From positions 1 to 7,332 of the forward strand of contig JAJXYI010000508.1 of the NCBI GenBank assembly GCA_021780625.1: 7,332 nucleotides of DNA, read 5' to 3'. Below, piece by piece: positions 1 to 6,786 of this stretch. Numbering within the stretch: the first letter of the stretch is position 1; every line of letters starts with the position of its first letter. The notes beneath the pieces were generated by a model. The model did not search any database. It was not told the origin of the DNA and saw only the letters and a list, made by a program, of their open reading frames with translations. The translations under genes and the position numbers were made by a program. The DNA is from a bacterium. GTDB taxonomy: Bacteria; Verrucomicrobiota; Verrucomicrobiae; Opitutales; Opitutaceae.

Positions 1-278
1 ACGCCCGCGAAGTGCGCCGCGAGGGGGCCTGAGGCGCGCAGCGCGCAGAAGGCCGGCCACTCGTCGGAGAAGGGCGCCGCCCCGGCGAGGTCGCCCTCCG
101 CCAGCCCGTGGACCGCCGTTTCGTCGGCCATCACGCGGCCCAGGGGCGCGCACAGGCGCGTGCTCGCCGACTCCACCCGCCCGTCGCGGACCGTGGCGAT
201 GCCGTATTCGAGGATTCCGGAACGGCGGTTCCCCTCGAAGTCGATGAAATGAATCGGCTGCTCGGTCCAGGCGGGCAT
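1..278 (-). CDS. DEDD-family 3'-5' exonuclease (RNase T / DNA polymerase III epsilon type), N-terminal part
   Basis: Only the first 92 residues are inside the window; the gene runs off the left edge. The protein begins MPAWTEQPIHFIDFEG, so a hydrophobic strand is followed by the Asp-x-Glu pair (D13, E15) expected for Exo motif I, the two-metal-ion site of DEDD exonucleases. Further on are VHGL (about residues 61-64, matching the usual T/V-H-G-[IL]), a PFSDEWPAF segment, and AAHFAG at the cut end, which looks like the start of Exo motif II (normally AHNAxFD). Exo III is outside the window, so DEDDh versus DEDDy cannot be decided. Family members remove nucleotides from the 3' ends of DNA or RNA in the cytoplasm. 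The ATG (complement of 276-278) lies 13 bp after the glucosidase stop, with no clear Shine-Dalgarno, which suggests co-transcription and perhaps translational coupling. The residues after E15 (GNRRSG) differ from the usual TTG, so a divergent subfamily is likely. The exact substrate is unknown. Confidence 0.8.
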   Translation of the reverse strand, partial: MPAWTEQPIHFIDFEGNRRSGILEYGIATVRDGRVESASTRLCAPLGRVMADETAVHGLAEGDLAGAAPFSDEWPAFCALRASGPLAAHFAG

Positions 279-291
279 GGTCGGGCGCGGG

Positions 292-2565
292 TCAGCGCGG
301 CAACAGCGTGAACTCCCCGACCTTGGGCGCGTTCGAGTCGCCGCCGAGGAAGACCTCGAATTTTCCCGCCTCGGGCGCGGTGGTCATGTCGGAGTGCACG
401 AAGGCGAGGTCGGCGGGCGTGAGCGTGAAGCTCACCTGCGCGGAGGCCCCCGGGGCAAGTTCGACGCGGCGGAAGCCCTTCAGCTCGCGCACGGGGCGCG
501 TCACCGAGCCCCAAAGCTGGCGGATGTAGAGCTGGGCGACCTCCGTTCCCTTGCGGGCCCCTGTGTTGGCGACCGTCGCGGTGAGCGTCAGGCTGCCGTT
601 CATCGGGAGCGTCGGCGAGCTCAGCCGCACGTCGCGGAAGGCGAAGCGGGTGTAGCTCAGGCCGTATCCAAACGGGAACTGCGGGGTGTTCGGAACGTCG
701 AGATAGTTGGACTTGTACTGGATGTGCGGCTGGTCGTCGGGCTGGGGACGGCCGGTCGTCATGTGGTTGTAGAAGATGGGAATCTGGCCGACGTCACGGG
801 GGAAGGTGACGGGCAGCTTGCCGGAGGGCGACACGGCGCCGGTGAGCAGGGCGGCGAGCGCGGGGCCGCCCTGGACTCCCGGGTACCAGGCCTCGAGCAG
901 GGCGTCGCAGTGGGCGAGCACGTCGCCCAGGACGAGCGGGCGCCCGTTCATCAGCACGACCACGACCGGCTTTCCAGTGGCGCGGAGCGCGCGCAGCAGC
1001 GCGGCCTGCTCGCCGGGAAGGTCGAGGTGGGTGCGGCAGCTGGCCTCGCCGCTGAAATACCAGGGCTCGCCGAGCGCGGCCACGACGACGTCGGACTTGC
1101 GCGCGGCCGCGACTGCGGCGGCGAAGCCCGAGCGGTCGCCCGGCTTGAAGCTGCAGCCCTCGGCGTAGGCGACATGGTCCGCGCCGAGTGCATCGACGAG
1201 GGCCGTGCGCAGCGTAACGGCGTCGGAGGCGCGTCCCTGGCCGTCCCAGGAGCCGAGCAGGTCGCGGGCGGAGTCGGCGAGCGGACCGACCAGGGCGACG
1301 CGCGCCGTGCGCGGGAACGGCAGGATTGCCTTGTCGTTCTTGAGCAGCACGCAGGACTCCTCGGCGAGGCGCCGGGCGACGGCGAGCGACGAGGGCCGCA
1401 GCATCGCAGCCTTCTCGCGGGCGGGATCGGAAAACCGGTACGGATCAACGAACAGCCCGCGCTCGACCTTCGCGCGGAGGATGGCCGACACGGCGCGGTC
1501 CAGGTGCGCGCTGCTCACCTTGCCCGATTTGATCAGCCCCGCGAGGTAGGTCTGGTAGATACGGCCCTCCATGTCCATGTCGACGCCCGCGTTGTACGCC
1601 AGCTCGCAGGCCTGTTGTCCGTTGGCGGCGATCGTGTGCGGGATGAGCTGGGAGATGGACTTCCAATCAGAGACGACGAAGCCCTTGAATCCCCATTCGC
1701 GGCGGAGGATCTGCTCGAGCAGGAAGGAATTCGCGGAGCAGGGCACGCCGTTGAGATCGTTGAAGGCGACCATCACGGTCTGCGCGCCCGCGTCGATGGC
1801 GGCCTTGAAGGGCGGCAGGTAGACCTGGCGCAGGGTGATCTCGGGTACGTCGGTGGTGTTGTAGTCGCGGCCCGCCTGCACGGCGCCGTAGGCCGCGAAG
1901 TGTTTCACGCAGGCCATCACCGTATCCGTCCGGTCGAGACCACCACCCTGGAAGCCCCGCACGCGTGCGGCGGCGATGGCCGATCCCAGGAAAGTGTCCT
2001 CGCCCGAGCCTTCCGCGATGCGGCCCCAGCGTGGATCGCGGGCGATGTCGACCATCGGCGCGAAGGCCCACTGGATGCCGGCGGCCGAGGCCTCCATGGC
2101 GGCGATGCGCTCGGACTGCTCGATCAGGTCGGTGTCCCACGCCGCCGCCTGACCGAGGTTCATCGGGAAGATGGTGCGGTAGCCGTGGATGACGTCATAG
2201 CCGAAGAGCAGGGGGATCTTCAGGCGCGACCGCGAAAGGGCGATCTCCTGCCATTTCCGGGTTTCGGCGGCGCCGATGATGTTGAGCATGCTGCCGCACT
2301 GGCCGGAGGCGACCTGCTCCTCGAGGTTGGTGCGCTCGATCGGGCCGGTGGCGTTGGACAGCGAAGAGCACTGCACGAGCTGTCCGATCTTCTCCTCAAG
2401 CGTCATTCGCTGGAGCAGCGAGGCGACCTGCGCGTCGATGACGGCCGGATCGGTGGGCACCGCGGGTGCCTCGGCTGCGCGGGCCGTGGAGAGTGGAAGT
2501 CCAGCCAGCGCGAGTGTCGCGACGGTCAGCAGGAGGAGCACGAGTCGGGGGAGGGGGCTTTTCAT
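292..2565 (-). CDS. bglX: Periplasmic beta-glucosidase, glycoside hydrolase family 3 (BglX type)
   Basis: This 757-residue protein is close in length to E. coli BglX (about 765). It should release glucose from the non-reducing end of beta-glucosides or oligosaccharides by a retaining mechanism. Residues 1-30 form a Sec signal peptide: MKSPLPR, a Leu/Val/Ala-rich core, then a signal peptidase I site at ARA|AEAP. There is no lipobox Cys, so a soluble periplasmic or secreted enzyme is expected. The N-terminal TIM barrel (about 45-375) carries the family motifs GYDVIHGYRTIFP (122-134), DPRWGR (177-182), KHFAAYG (221-227) and VVSDW (297-301); D300 is the predicted nucleophile. The alpha/beta sandwich domain (about 400-600) holds ALGEPWYFSGEAS, with E507 the likely acid/base. 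A fibronectin-III-like domain closes the protein (about 655-750). The open frame extends upstream to 2691, but the signal peptide fixes the start at the ATG at 2565. No Shine-Dalgarno is visible; the leader is pyrimidine-rich. Substrate preference cannot be read from sequence, and no transporter or regulator of a sugar locus lies nearby. Confidence 0.96.
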   Translation of the reverse strand: MKSPLPRLVLLLLTVATLALAGLPLSTARAAEAPAVPTDPAVIDAQVASLLQRMTLEEKIGQLVQCSSLSNATGPIERTNLEEQVASGQCGSMLNIIGAAETRKWQEIALSRSRLKIPLLFGYDVIHGYRTIFPMNLGQAAAWDTDLIEQSERIAAMEASAAGIQWAFAPMVDIARDPRWGRIAEGSGEDTFLGSAIAAARVRGFQGGGLDRTDTVMACVKHFAAYGAVQAGRDYNTTDVPEITLRQVYLPPFKAAIDAGAQTVMVAFNDLNGVPCSANSFLLEQILRREWGFKGFVVSDWKSISQLIPHTIAANGQQACELAYNAGVDMDMEGRIYQTYLAGLIKSGKVSSAHLDRAVSAILRAKVERGLFVDPYRFSDPAREKAAMLRPSSLAVARRLAEESCVLLKNDKAILPFPRTARVALVGPLADSARDLLGSWDGQGRASDAVTLRTALVDALGADHVAYAEGCSFKPGDRSGFAAAVAAARKSDVVVAALGEPWYFSGEASCRTHLDLPGEQAALLRALRATGKPVVVVLMNGRPLVLGDVLAHCDALLEAWYPGVQGGPALAALLTGAVSPSGKLPVTFPRDVGQIPIFYNHMTTGRPQPDDQPHIQYKSNYLDVPNTPQFPFGYGLSYTRFAFRDVRLSSPTLPMNGSLTLTATVANTGARKGTEVAQLYIRQLWGSVTRPVRELKGFRRVELAPGASAQVSFTLTPADLAFVHSDMTTAPEAGKFEVFLGGDSNAPKVGEFTLLPR

Positions 2566-2587
2566 GGAGGGAAAGGAAGCGAGGAAA
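2566..2587 (-). promoter_or_regulatory. Pyrimidine-rich leader directly before the glucosidase start codon
   Basis: On the minus strand the 22 nt immediately before the ATG are all C or T except one G (opposite C2580). No purine-rich Shine-Dalgarno occurs within 20 nt of the start. Pyrimidine-rich leaders can recruit ribosomes through ribosomal protein S1, so this may be the translation-initiation element. That role is inferred; only the composition is observed. Confidence 0.4.
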
Positions 2588-2606
2588 CCGCGTGGTACAA
2601 ACGGCC

Positions 2607-2629
2607 GTGCGGCCGAGCGCGGGCCGCAC
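2607..2629 (-). other. Perfect stem-loop between the RNA methyltransferase and the glucosidase
   Basis: GTGCGGCC (2607-2614) and GGCCGCAC (2622-2629) pair perfectly as an 8-bp, very GC-rich stem around a 7-nt loop. The stem begins one base after the methyltransferase stop codon (2630-2632). On the minus strand the sequence after the hairpin has only three consecutive T residues (in GTTTG), so it is at best a weak intrinsic terminator. It could also be a 3'-end stabiliser or a partial attenuator reducing read-through into the glucosidase gene. Confidence 0.5.
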
Positions 2630-3439
2630 TCAGGAGCCGCCGCGCTGACGGACCGCCTCGAAGAGCGTGATGATCGTGGCCATGGCCACATTCAGCGAGT
2701 CGGCCTGCCCCGCCATGGGTATCCGGACGGGCAGGTCGGCGTTCTTCAGCCAGAATTCGCTCAGGCCGTATTGCTCGCTGCCCATCACGACCGCCAGGGG
2801 GCCGGTCAGGTCCGCGGCGCTGTACAGCTGCGTCGCGCCCGGCGTCGTGGCGATCGTCCGGATGCCTTTCGAGCGCAGCCACTCGAGCACTCGCGGGCTC
2901 TCCTCGACCACGCAGGGTACGGAAAAGAGCACGCCCGTGCTGGCGCGCACGACGTTGGGATTGAAGAGGTCGGTGACTGGATCGCAGACGATCACGGCCT
3001 GGCAGCCGGCGGCGTCGGCGCTGCGTAGGATCGTGCCGAGGTTGCCCGGCTTTTCGATCGCCTCGACCACCAGCAGGAAGGGCGCGGCGGGAAGCGGGAT
3101 CTCGTCCAGCGTGCGCCGCCACTGGGGTGCCACCGCGAGCAGGCCATCGGGCCGCTCCCGGTAGGCGACCTTCGCGAACGCTTCGCGCGAGAGTTCGAAG
3201 AGACGGGCTCCGGCCTGGGCCGCCTGCTCGATCAGCGCCGGCTCGTTTTCCCCGAGGAACCACGAGGGCGCATAGTAGAGCTCCGTGAGCGCCACGCTCT
3301 TTTCGAGCGCCCGTCGGATCTGCCGGTATCCCTCCACCAGAAACACCCCCGCCTCGTCGCGAGGACGCCGGTCGCGCAGCTTCACGAGCTGTTTGATGCG
3401 GGGGTTCTGGAGACTGGAGATGTGTTCGACGTCGGACAC
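2630..3439 (-). CDS. SpoU/TrmH-family RNA 2'-O-ribose methyltransferase
   Basis: The 269-residue product (from the GTG at 3439) is a SPOUT methyltransferase predicted to transfer a methyl group from S-adenosylmethionine to a ribose 2'-OH in rRNA or tRNA in the cytoplasm. An N-terminal L30e-like substrate-binding domain (about 1-95, including the typical FLVEGYRQI) precedes the knotted catalytic domain. All three SpoU motifs are visible: NLGTILRSADAAG (133-145, with N133 and R139), VVMGSEQYGLS (217-227, with E222) and IPMAGQADSLNVAMA (240-254, with S248 and N250). The segment DLFNPNVVRAS resembles RlmB/TsnR-like members, but the target nucleotide cannot be assigned. The frame stays open to another GTG at 3532, which would add 31 Pro/Ser-rich residues and overlap the divergent rlmD gene. 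I prefer 3439 because the conserved sequence begins there (SDVEHISSLQNPRIK). No Shine-Dalgarno precedes either start. The glucosidase gene follows after 64 bp. Confidence 0.92.
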   Translation of the reverse strand: MSDVEHISSLQNPRIKQLVKLRDRRPRDEAGVFLVEGYRQIRRALEKSVALTELYYAPSWFLGENEPALIEQAAQAGARLFELSREAFAKVAYRERPDGLLAVAPQWRRTLDEIPLPAAPFLLVVEAIEKPGNLGTILRSADAAGCQAVIVCDPVTDLFNPNVVRASTGVLFSVPCVVEESPRVLEWLRSKGIRTIATTPGATQLYSAADLTGPLAVVMGSEQYGLSEFWLKNADLPVRIPMAGQADSLNVAMATIITLFEAVRQRGGS

Positions 3440-3525
3440 GGGGAGGGTAGGGGACGAGGAAGGAGGCGAGGGGTCAAGCGCGCGGCCCGACGGTTTCGGT
3501 TGCGGCAGCCGGGGACTTGTGTTCG
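3440..3525. promoter_or_regulatory. Divergent intergenic region between the two RNA methyltransferase genes, with a polypurine/polypyrimidine tract
   Basis: This 86-bp gap must hold, or overlap, the start signals of both divergent genes. Positions 3440-3473 are purine on the plus strand except three bases (3448, 3455, 3467), so the minus-strand mRNA would carry a C/T leader abutting its GTG. On the minus strand a TTGACC (complement of 3472-3477) resembles a -35 box, but no convincing -10 lies at the correct distance. On the plus strand GGGG at 3511-3514 lies 11 nt before the chosen rlmD GTG and could be a weak ribosome binding site. No clear plus-strand promoter was found. Confidence 0.45.
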
Positions 3526-4812
3526 GTGGCACGCGTGTCCCGCAAGAAGAAGCCGTTCAACGACCATCCCTTCGCCTACCGCCAGGAGATCGAGCTGGAG
3601 ATCAGCACCCTGACCAATCTGGGCCTGGGCCTGGGGCGCGTGCGGCTGGATGCTCCTGCTGCCGCTGAGGCCGGCGAGGGCGAGAGCGCTGGCTGGGTCG
3701 TGATGGTGCCCTTCGCGCTGCCGGGCGAGCGCGTCCGGGTCCGCGTCTATCGCAACCACAAGAACTTCTCCGAGGCGGACCTGCTCGAGGTGGTCAGCCC
3801 CTCGCCCCAGCGCATTCAGCCCCGCTGCCCGCTGTACGGGCGCTGCGGGGGGTGTCAGTATCAACATCTTTCCTACGCCGAGCAGCTTGCGTGGAAGCGC
3901 CGCCAGGTCGAGGAGCTGCTCCGGCACATGGCGGGCGTCGACCATCCCGTCAACGCGGTCATCGGCTCGCCCGCGGAGTTCGGCTACCGCTCGAAGATCA
4001 CGCCCCATTTTCAGGCGCCCAGGGGCGAGCCGGACGCGGCGGGCCCGATGCCGATCGGATTTCTGAAGCAGGGCTCGCGGTTCGACATCGTCGACGTGCC
4101 CCGCTGCGAAATCGCCACCGAGGGCATCAACCGCCGCCTGGCCGAGGTGCGCGAGGAGGTCCGTGCCCGTGCGGCGCGGGGCGAGTACGAACGGGGCGCC
4201 ACGCTCCTGCTGCGCGATGCCGGTGGGGAGGTCACCACCGATTACGAGGCGACTGTCACCGAGGCGGTTGGCTCGCTGAAGCTTCGTTTCCTCGCCCGCG
4301 ATTTCTTCCAGAACAACCCCTTCATCCTACCCGCGTTTGCCGCCTACGTGCGCGACCAGGCTGCGGCCAGCGGCGCTCGCAACCTCGTCGACGCCTATTG
4401 CGGCAGCGGACTGTTCGCCCTGACGGCCGCGCCTGCGTTCGAACGGGTTGCAGGCATCGAGATCAGCGAGACCTCGATCGACTTCGCCCGGCGCAATGCG
4501 GCCGACAATGGCATCGCGAATGCCCGCTTTCTGGCGGGCGACGCCTCTGCCATCTTCCAGGGGCTCGACTTCCCGGCGGCGGAGACTGCCGTGGTCATCG
4601 ACCCTCCGCGCAAGGGCTGCGACGAATCGTTTCTCAACCAGCTCTTTGCGTTCGGCCCCCGGGCGGTCGTGTACGTCTCCTGCGATCCCGCCACGCAAAT
4701 GCGCGACCTCAGGCTTTTCACCGCGGCCGGCTATCGGGTCCAGACTGTCCAGCCCTTCGACCTCTTCCCGCAGACGCGGCATCTCGAGTGCGTCATCACC
4801 CTGGTTCGCTGA
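3526..4812 (+). CDS. rlmD: 23S rRNA (uracil-5-)-methyltransferase, RlmD/RumA type with [4Fe-4S] cluster
   Basis: A 428-residue protein (E. coli RlmD is 433) predicted to methylate C5 of a uridine in 23S rRNA using S-adenosylmethionine. A basic N-terminus (SRKKK) leads into a TRAM RNA-binding domain (about 18-90, with VPFALPGERVRVRV). The iron-sulfur ligands are C101, C107 and C110 in RCPLYGRCGGCQYQ, with C194 (VPRCEIA) the probable fourth. The catalytic domain has FFQNNPF (260-266), the SAM-binding VDAYCGSGLF (about 288-297), IDPPRKGC (358-365), the nucleophile C386 in VYVSCDP, and the general base E421 in HLEC near the C-terminus. All expected catalytic residues are present. Start candidates in frame are TTG 3517, GTG 3526 and GTG 3535; I chose 3526 because GGGG sits at a workable distance. 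RlmC/RlmCD or TrmA-like specificity cannot be excluded, so the exact uridine is uncertain. No terminator is evident after the gene. Confidence 0.93.
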   Translation: MARVSRKKKPFNDHPFAYRQEIELEISTLTNLGLGLGRVRLDAPAAAEAGEGESAGWVVMVPFALPGERVRVRVYRNHKNFSEADLLEVVSPSPQRIQPRCPLYGRCGGCQYQHLSYAEQLAWKRRQVEELLRHMAGVDHPVNAVIGSPAEFGYRSKITPHFQAPRGEPDAAGPMPIGFLKQGSRFDIVDVPRCEIATEGINRRLAEVREEVRARAARGEYERGATLLLRDAGGEVTTDYEATVTEAVGSLKLRFLARDFFQNNPFILPAFAAYVRDQAAASGARNLVDAYCGSGLFALTAAPAFERVAGIEISETSIDFARRNAADNGIANARFLAGDASAIFQGLDFPAAETAVVIDPPRKGCDESFLNQLFAFGPRAVVYVSCDPATQMRDLRLFTAAGYRVQTVQPFDLFPQTRHLECVITLVR

Positions 4813-4824
4813 GGGTTGTCGTGG

Positions 4825-4854
4825 TTAAGCACGCGGTAAACAATCCTTTATAAG
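4825..4854 (+). promoter_or_regulatory. Putative sigma-70-like promoter for the malic enzyme gene
   Basis: TTAAGC (4825-4830) and TATAAG (4849-4854) are separated by 18 bp and resemble -35 and -10 boxes. They lie in the most AT-rich stretch of the window (about 4836-4862), which stands out against the GC-rich background. Transcription would begin near 4860 and give a leader of about 85 nt before the ATG at 4946. The only Shine-Dalgarno-like sequence is GGAG at 4925-4928, 17 nt before the ATG, farther than usual. This is a pattern match only. Confidence 0.45.
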
Positions 4855-4945
4855 GTCAATTTCGGGCGATCATATCACAGGATGTGCGGGGTGAGCGCTC
4901 TTGCTCCGTGGGCGGGCTTGTCGTGGAGTATCCCCATTCGTTGTT

Positions 4946-6619
4946 ATGAATAGTCGACGTTTCCCCAAGGGGCTGAGCCCGCGTGGAGGCCCCAACTTTC
5001 CCCGCGGCCGCGACCTGCTCACGAATTCGCTCTTGAACAAGGGCACGGCATTCACCGAGGCGGAGCGCGATGCGCTCGGCCTGCGCGGCCTGCTTCCGCC
5101 CCGCATCTTTCCGATCAAGGAGCAGGTTCAGCGCGCCCTGAACAACTTCCGCCGCAAGCAGGATCCGCTGGAGAAATACATCTTCCTGACGACGCTCCAG
5201 GCCCGCAATGCGACCCTGTTTTACCGGCTGCTCCAGGAGTACGCCGAGGAGATGATCCCGATCATCTACACGCCCACCGTGGGGCAGGCCTGCCTGGAGT
5301 ACGGCGCGATCTTCCGCCGTCCCCAGGGCATCTTCATCAGCGCCCGCGAGCGTGGACGCATGGACGAAGTGCTGCGCCACTGGCCCAACCAGGACGTCCG
5401 CATGATCGTCGTGACCGACGGTGAGCGCATTCTCGGCCTCGGCGACCTCGGTGCGCTCGGCATGGGAATCCCGGTCGGGAAACTGGCGCTCTACACAGCC
5501 TGCGCCGGCCTGCATCCTTACTACACGCTTCCCATCTGCCTGGATGTCGGCACCGACAACGAGAAGCTGCGCGCCGACCCCTTCTACATCGGCATCGACC
5601 AGAAGCGCCTGCGCGGCGAGGAGTACGACTCGTTCATCGAGGAGTTCGTGGCCTCCGTGCAGCGGGTTTTCCCGCACGCCCTGATCCAGTGGGAGGACTT
5701 CGGCAACACCAACGCGTTCCGTATGCTGCATAAGTACCAGGAGCGTGTTCCCAGTTTCAACGATGACATCCAGGGCACTGCATCCGTCGCGCTCGCCGGC
5801 CTCATTGCTGCGCTCCGCGTCGCGGGCGGCAGTCTGAAGGACCAGAAGATCCTCTTCCTTGGCGCCGGCGAGGCCGGCACGGGCATTGGCGACCTCTACG
5901 TCGCGGCCGCCCGCGAGGCCGGGCTGAGCGAAGCCGAGGCACGCAGGCGCTGCTGGTACGTCGACTCGCAGGGGCTGGTGGTCAAGGACCGACCGGGCAA
6001 GCTTGCCTCGCACAAAGCGCCCTTCGCGCACGATCATCCGCAGGTGCCGACTCTGGTCGAGGCGGTCGAAACGCTGCGCCCCACCGCCCTTGTCGGCGTG
6101 TCGGGCTCGGCCCACGCGTTCACGCGTGAGATCATCGGGGCGATGACCCGCATCAATCCGCGTCCGATCATCTTCGCGCTGTCCAACCCGACCTCGAAGG
6201 CTGAGTGCACCGCGGAGGAGGCCTACGCCTGGTCCGACGGCAAGGCGGTCTTCGCGAGCGGCAGTCCCTTCCCGCCCGTGGTTTATCAGGGAAAGACCTT
6301 CGTGCCGGGTCAGGGCAACAACGTGTACATCTTCCCCGGTGTGGGTCTTGGCGCCCTGGTCTGCGAGTCCGCGCAGGTGACCAACAGCATGTTCCTCAAG
6401 GCGGCCCAGCGATTGGCCAGCCTCGTATCCGAGGATGACCTGTCCCAGGGGCGTATTTACCCGTCGCTCTCGAGGATTCGCGACGTGTCGATCCAGATCG
6501 CCGTGGCGGTCGCCGAGGAGGCGCACCGGGCGGGCTTGGCGCGCACCGACCGACCCGAGGATCTCGAGGCCGACATCCGCTCCCGCGTCTTCGTCCCGGA
6601 GTATTACGATTACGCCTGA
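4946..6619 (+). CDS. maeA: Malic enzyme, large type (NAD(P)-dependent, decarboxylating)
   Basis: This 557-residue protein matches the large malic enzymes (E. coli MaeA 565; animal and plant enzymes), which oxidatively decarboxylate L-malate to pyruvate and CO2 with reduction of NAD(P). Conserved blocks run in order: LNKGTAFT (30-37), YTPTVGQAC (108-116, catalytic Y108), VTDGERILGLGDLG (156-169), VGKLALYTACAG (177-188, catalytic K179), WEDFGNTNAF (249-258, metal ligands E250 and D251), FNDDIQGTAS (271-280, metal ligand D274), the Rossmann loop FLGAGEAGTGIG (304-315), ALSNPTSKAECTAEEAY (411-427) and PGQGNNVYIFPGVGLGAL (454-471). Nothing essential is missing. D340-S-Q-G and K357 resemble NADP-type enzymes, so the cofactor implied by the symbol maeA is uncertain. 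The frame opens at TTG 4901, but the ATG at 4946 gives the usual family N-terminus (SRRFPKGLSPRG). The gene appears monocistronic, with a putative promoter upstream and an intrinsic terminator downstream. It likely supplies pyruvate and reducing power in central metabolism. Confidence 0.96.
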   Translation: MNSRRFPKGLSPRGGPNFPRGRDLLTNSLLNKGTAFTEAERDALGLRGLLPPRIFPIKEQVQRALNNFRRKQDPLEKYIFLTTLQARNATLFYRLLQEYAEEMIPIIYTPTVGQACLEYGAIFRRPQGIFISARERGRMDEVLRHWPNQDVRMIVVTDGERILGLGDLGALGMGIPVGKLALYTACAGLHPYYTLPICLDVGTDNEKLRADPFYIGIDQKRLRGEEYDSFIEEFVASVQRVFPHALIQWEDFGNTNAFRMLHKYQERVPSFNDDIQGTASVALAGLIAALRVAGGSLKDQKILFLGAGEAGTGIGDLYVAAAREAGLSEAEARRRCWYVDSQGLVVKDRPGKLASHKAPFAHDHPQVPTLVEAVETLRPTALVGVSGSAHAFTREIIGAMTRINPRPIIFALSNPTSKAECTAEEAYAWSDGKAVFASGSPFPPVVYQGKTFVPGQGNNVYIFPGVGLGALVCESAQVTNSMFLKAAQRLASLVSEDDLSQGRIYPSLSRIRDVSIQIAVAVAEEAHRAGLARTDRPEDLEADIRSRVFVPEYYDYA

Positions 6620-6643
6620 GGCCCGTACTCATCTCGAAACTTC

Positions 6644-6673
6644 AAGCCGGAGGCACGCGCCTCCGGCTTTTTT
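6644..6673 (+). terminator. Rho-independent terminator after the malic enzyme gene
   Basis: AAGCCGGAGGC (6644-6654) pairs perfectly with GCCTCCGGCTT (6659-6669) around an ACGC tetraloop, giving an 11-bp GC-rich stem. A run of six T residues (6668-6673) ends the structure. It starts 24 nt after the malic enzyme stop codon. The opposite strand lacks a comparable T-run after the stem, so it acts mainly for plus-strand transcription. Confidence 0.93.
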
Positions 6674-6786
6674 AGTGGGCCTTGGGATTCATCGCGATCG
6701 ATATTCGCATGACCCTTCTGCCACCTGCGGGCCCACTGCCCTGTGTTCCCGGTTGCATGCGGGCGCGGCTGTGATTCGCTGCGGGC
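6674..6786 (+). other. Intergenic leader upstream of the LOG-family gene
   Basis: These 113 bp lie between the terminator and the next start codon and should contain that gene's promoter, because the terminator separates it from the malic enzyme. I see no hexamer pair with good spacing. An 8-bp inverted repeat (AGTGGGCC 6674-6681 and GGCCCACT 6730-6737) and three copies of TGCGGGC (6726, 6758, 6780) are present, but both are short enough to be chance in GC-rich DNA. Confidence 0.3.

Noticed and set aside
277..2670. A plus-strand open frame of 797 codons lying opposite the glucosidase gene
   Set aside because: It mirrors the glucosidase frame almost end to end. Its translation is rich in Gly, Arg, Ala, Glu, Val and His with no recognisable domain, as expected of antisense frames in GC-rich codon-biased genes.
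2566..2691. A longer glucosidase start at 2691 adding 42 residues
   Set aside because: The extension overlaps the methyltransferase coding region, is Arg/Ser/Pro-rich, and would bury the Sec signal peptide that begins at the ATG at 2565.
3440..3532. Upstream GTG start for the SpoU-family methyltransferase
   Set aside because: It adds a Pro/Ser-rich low-complexity stretch, overlaps the divergent rlmD start region, and the conserved sequence begins only after the GTG at 3439. It is kept as an alternative, not fully excluded.
4816..4926. Direct repeat TTGTCGTGG at 4816-4824 and 4918-4926 flanking the malic enzyme promoter region
   Set aside because: Only 9 bp, with no further similarity around it and no inverted-repeat ends; not enough to suggest a target-site duplication or operator pair.
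4901..4945. TTG start for the malic enzyme adding 15 residues
   Set aside because: The ATG at 4946 is a stronger start codon, is followed by the usual family N-terminus, and keeps the leader intact.
4856..6526. A minus-strand open frame of 556 codons opposite the malic enzyme gene
   Set aside because: The plus strand encodes a complete malic enzyme with all catalytic motifs. The antisense product has no recognisable domain and the low-complexity composition of a shadow frame.
6726..6786. Three copies of TGCGGGC before the LOG-family gene
   Set aside because: Seven-base GC-rich words recur by chance in this DNA, and the spacing (32 and 22 bp) is irregular.
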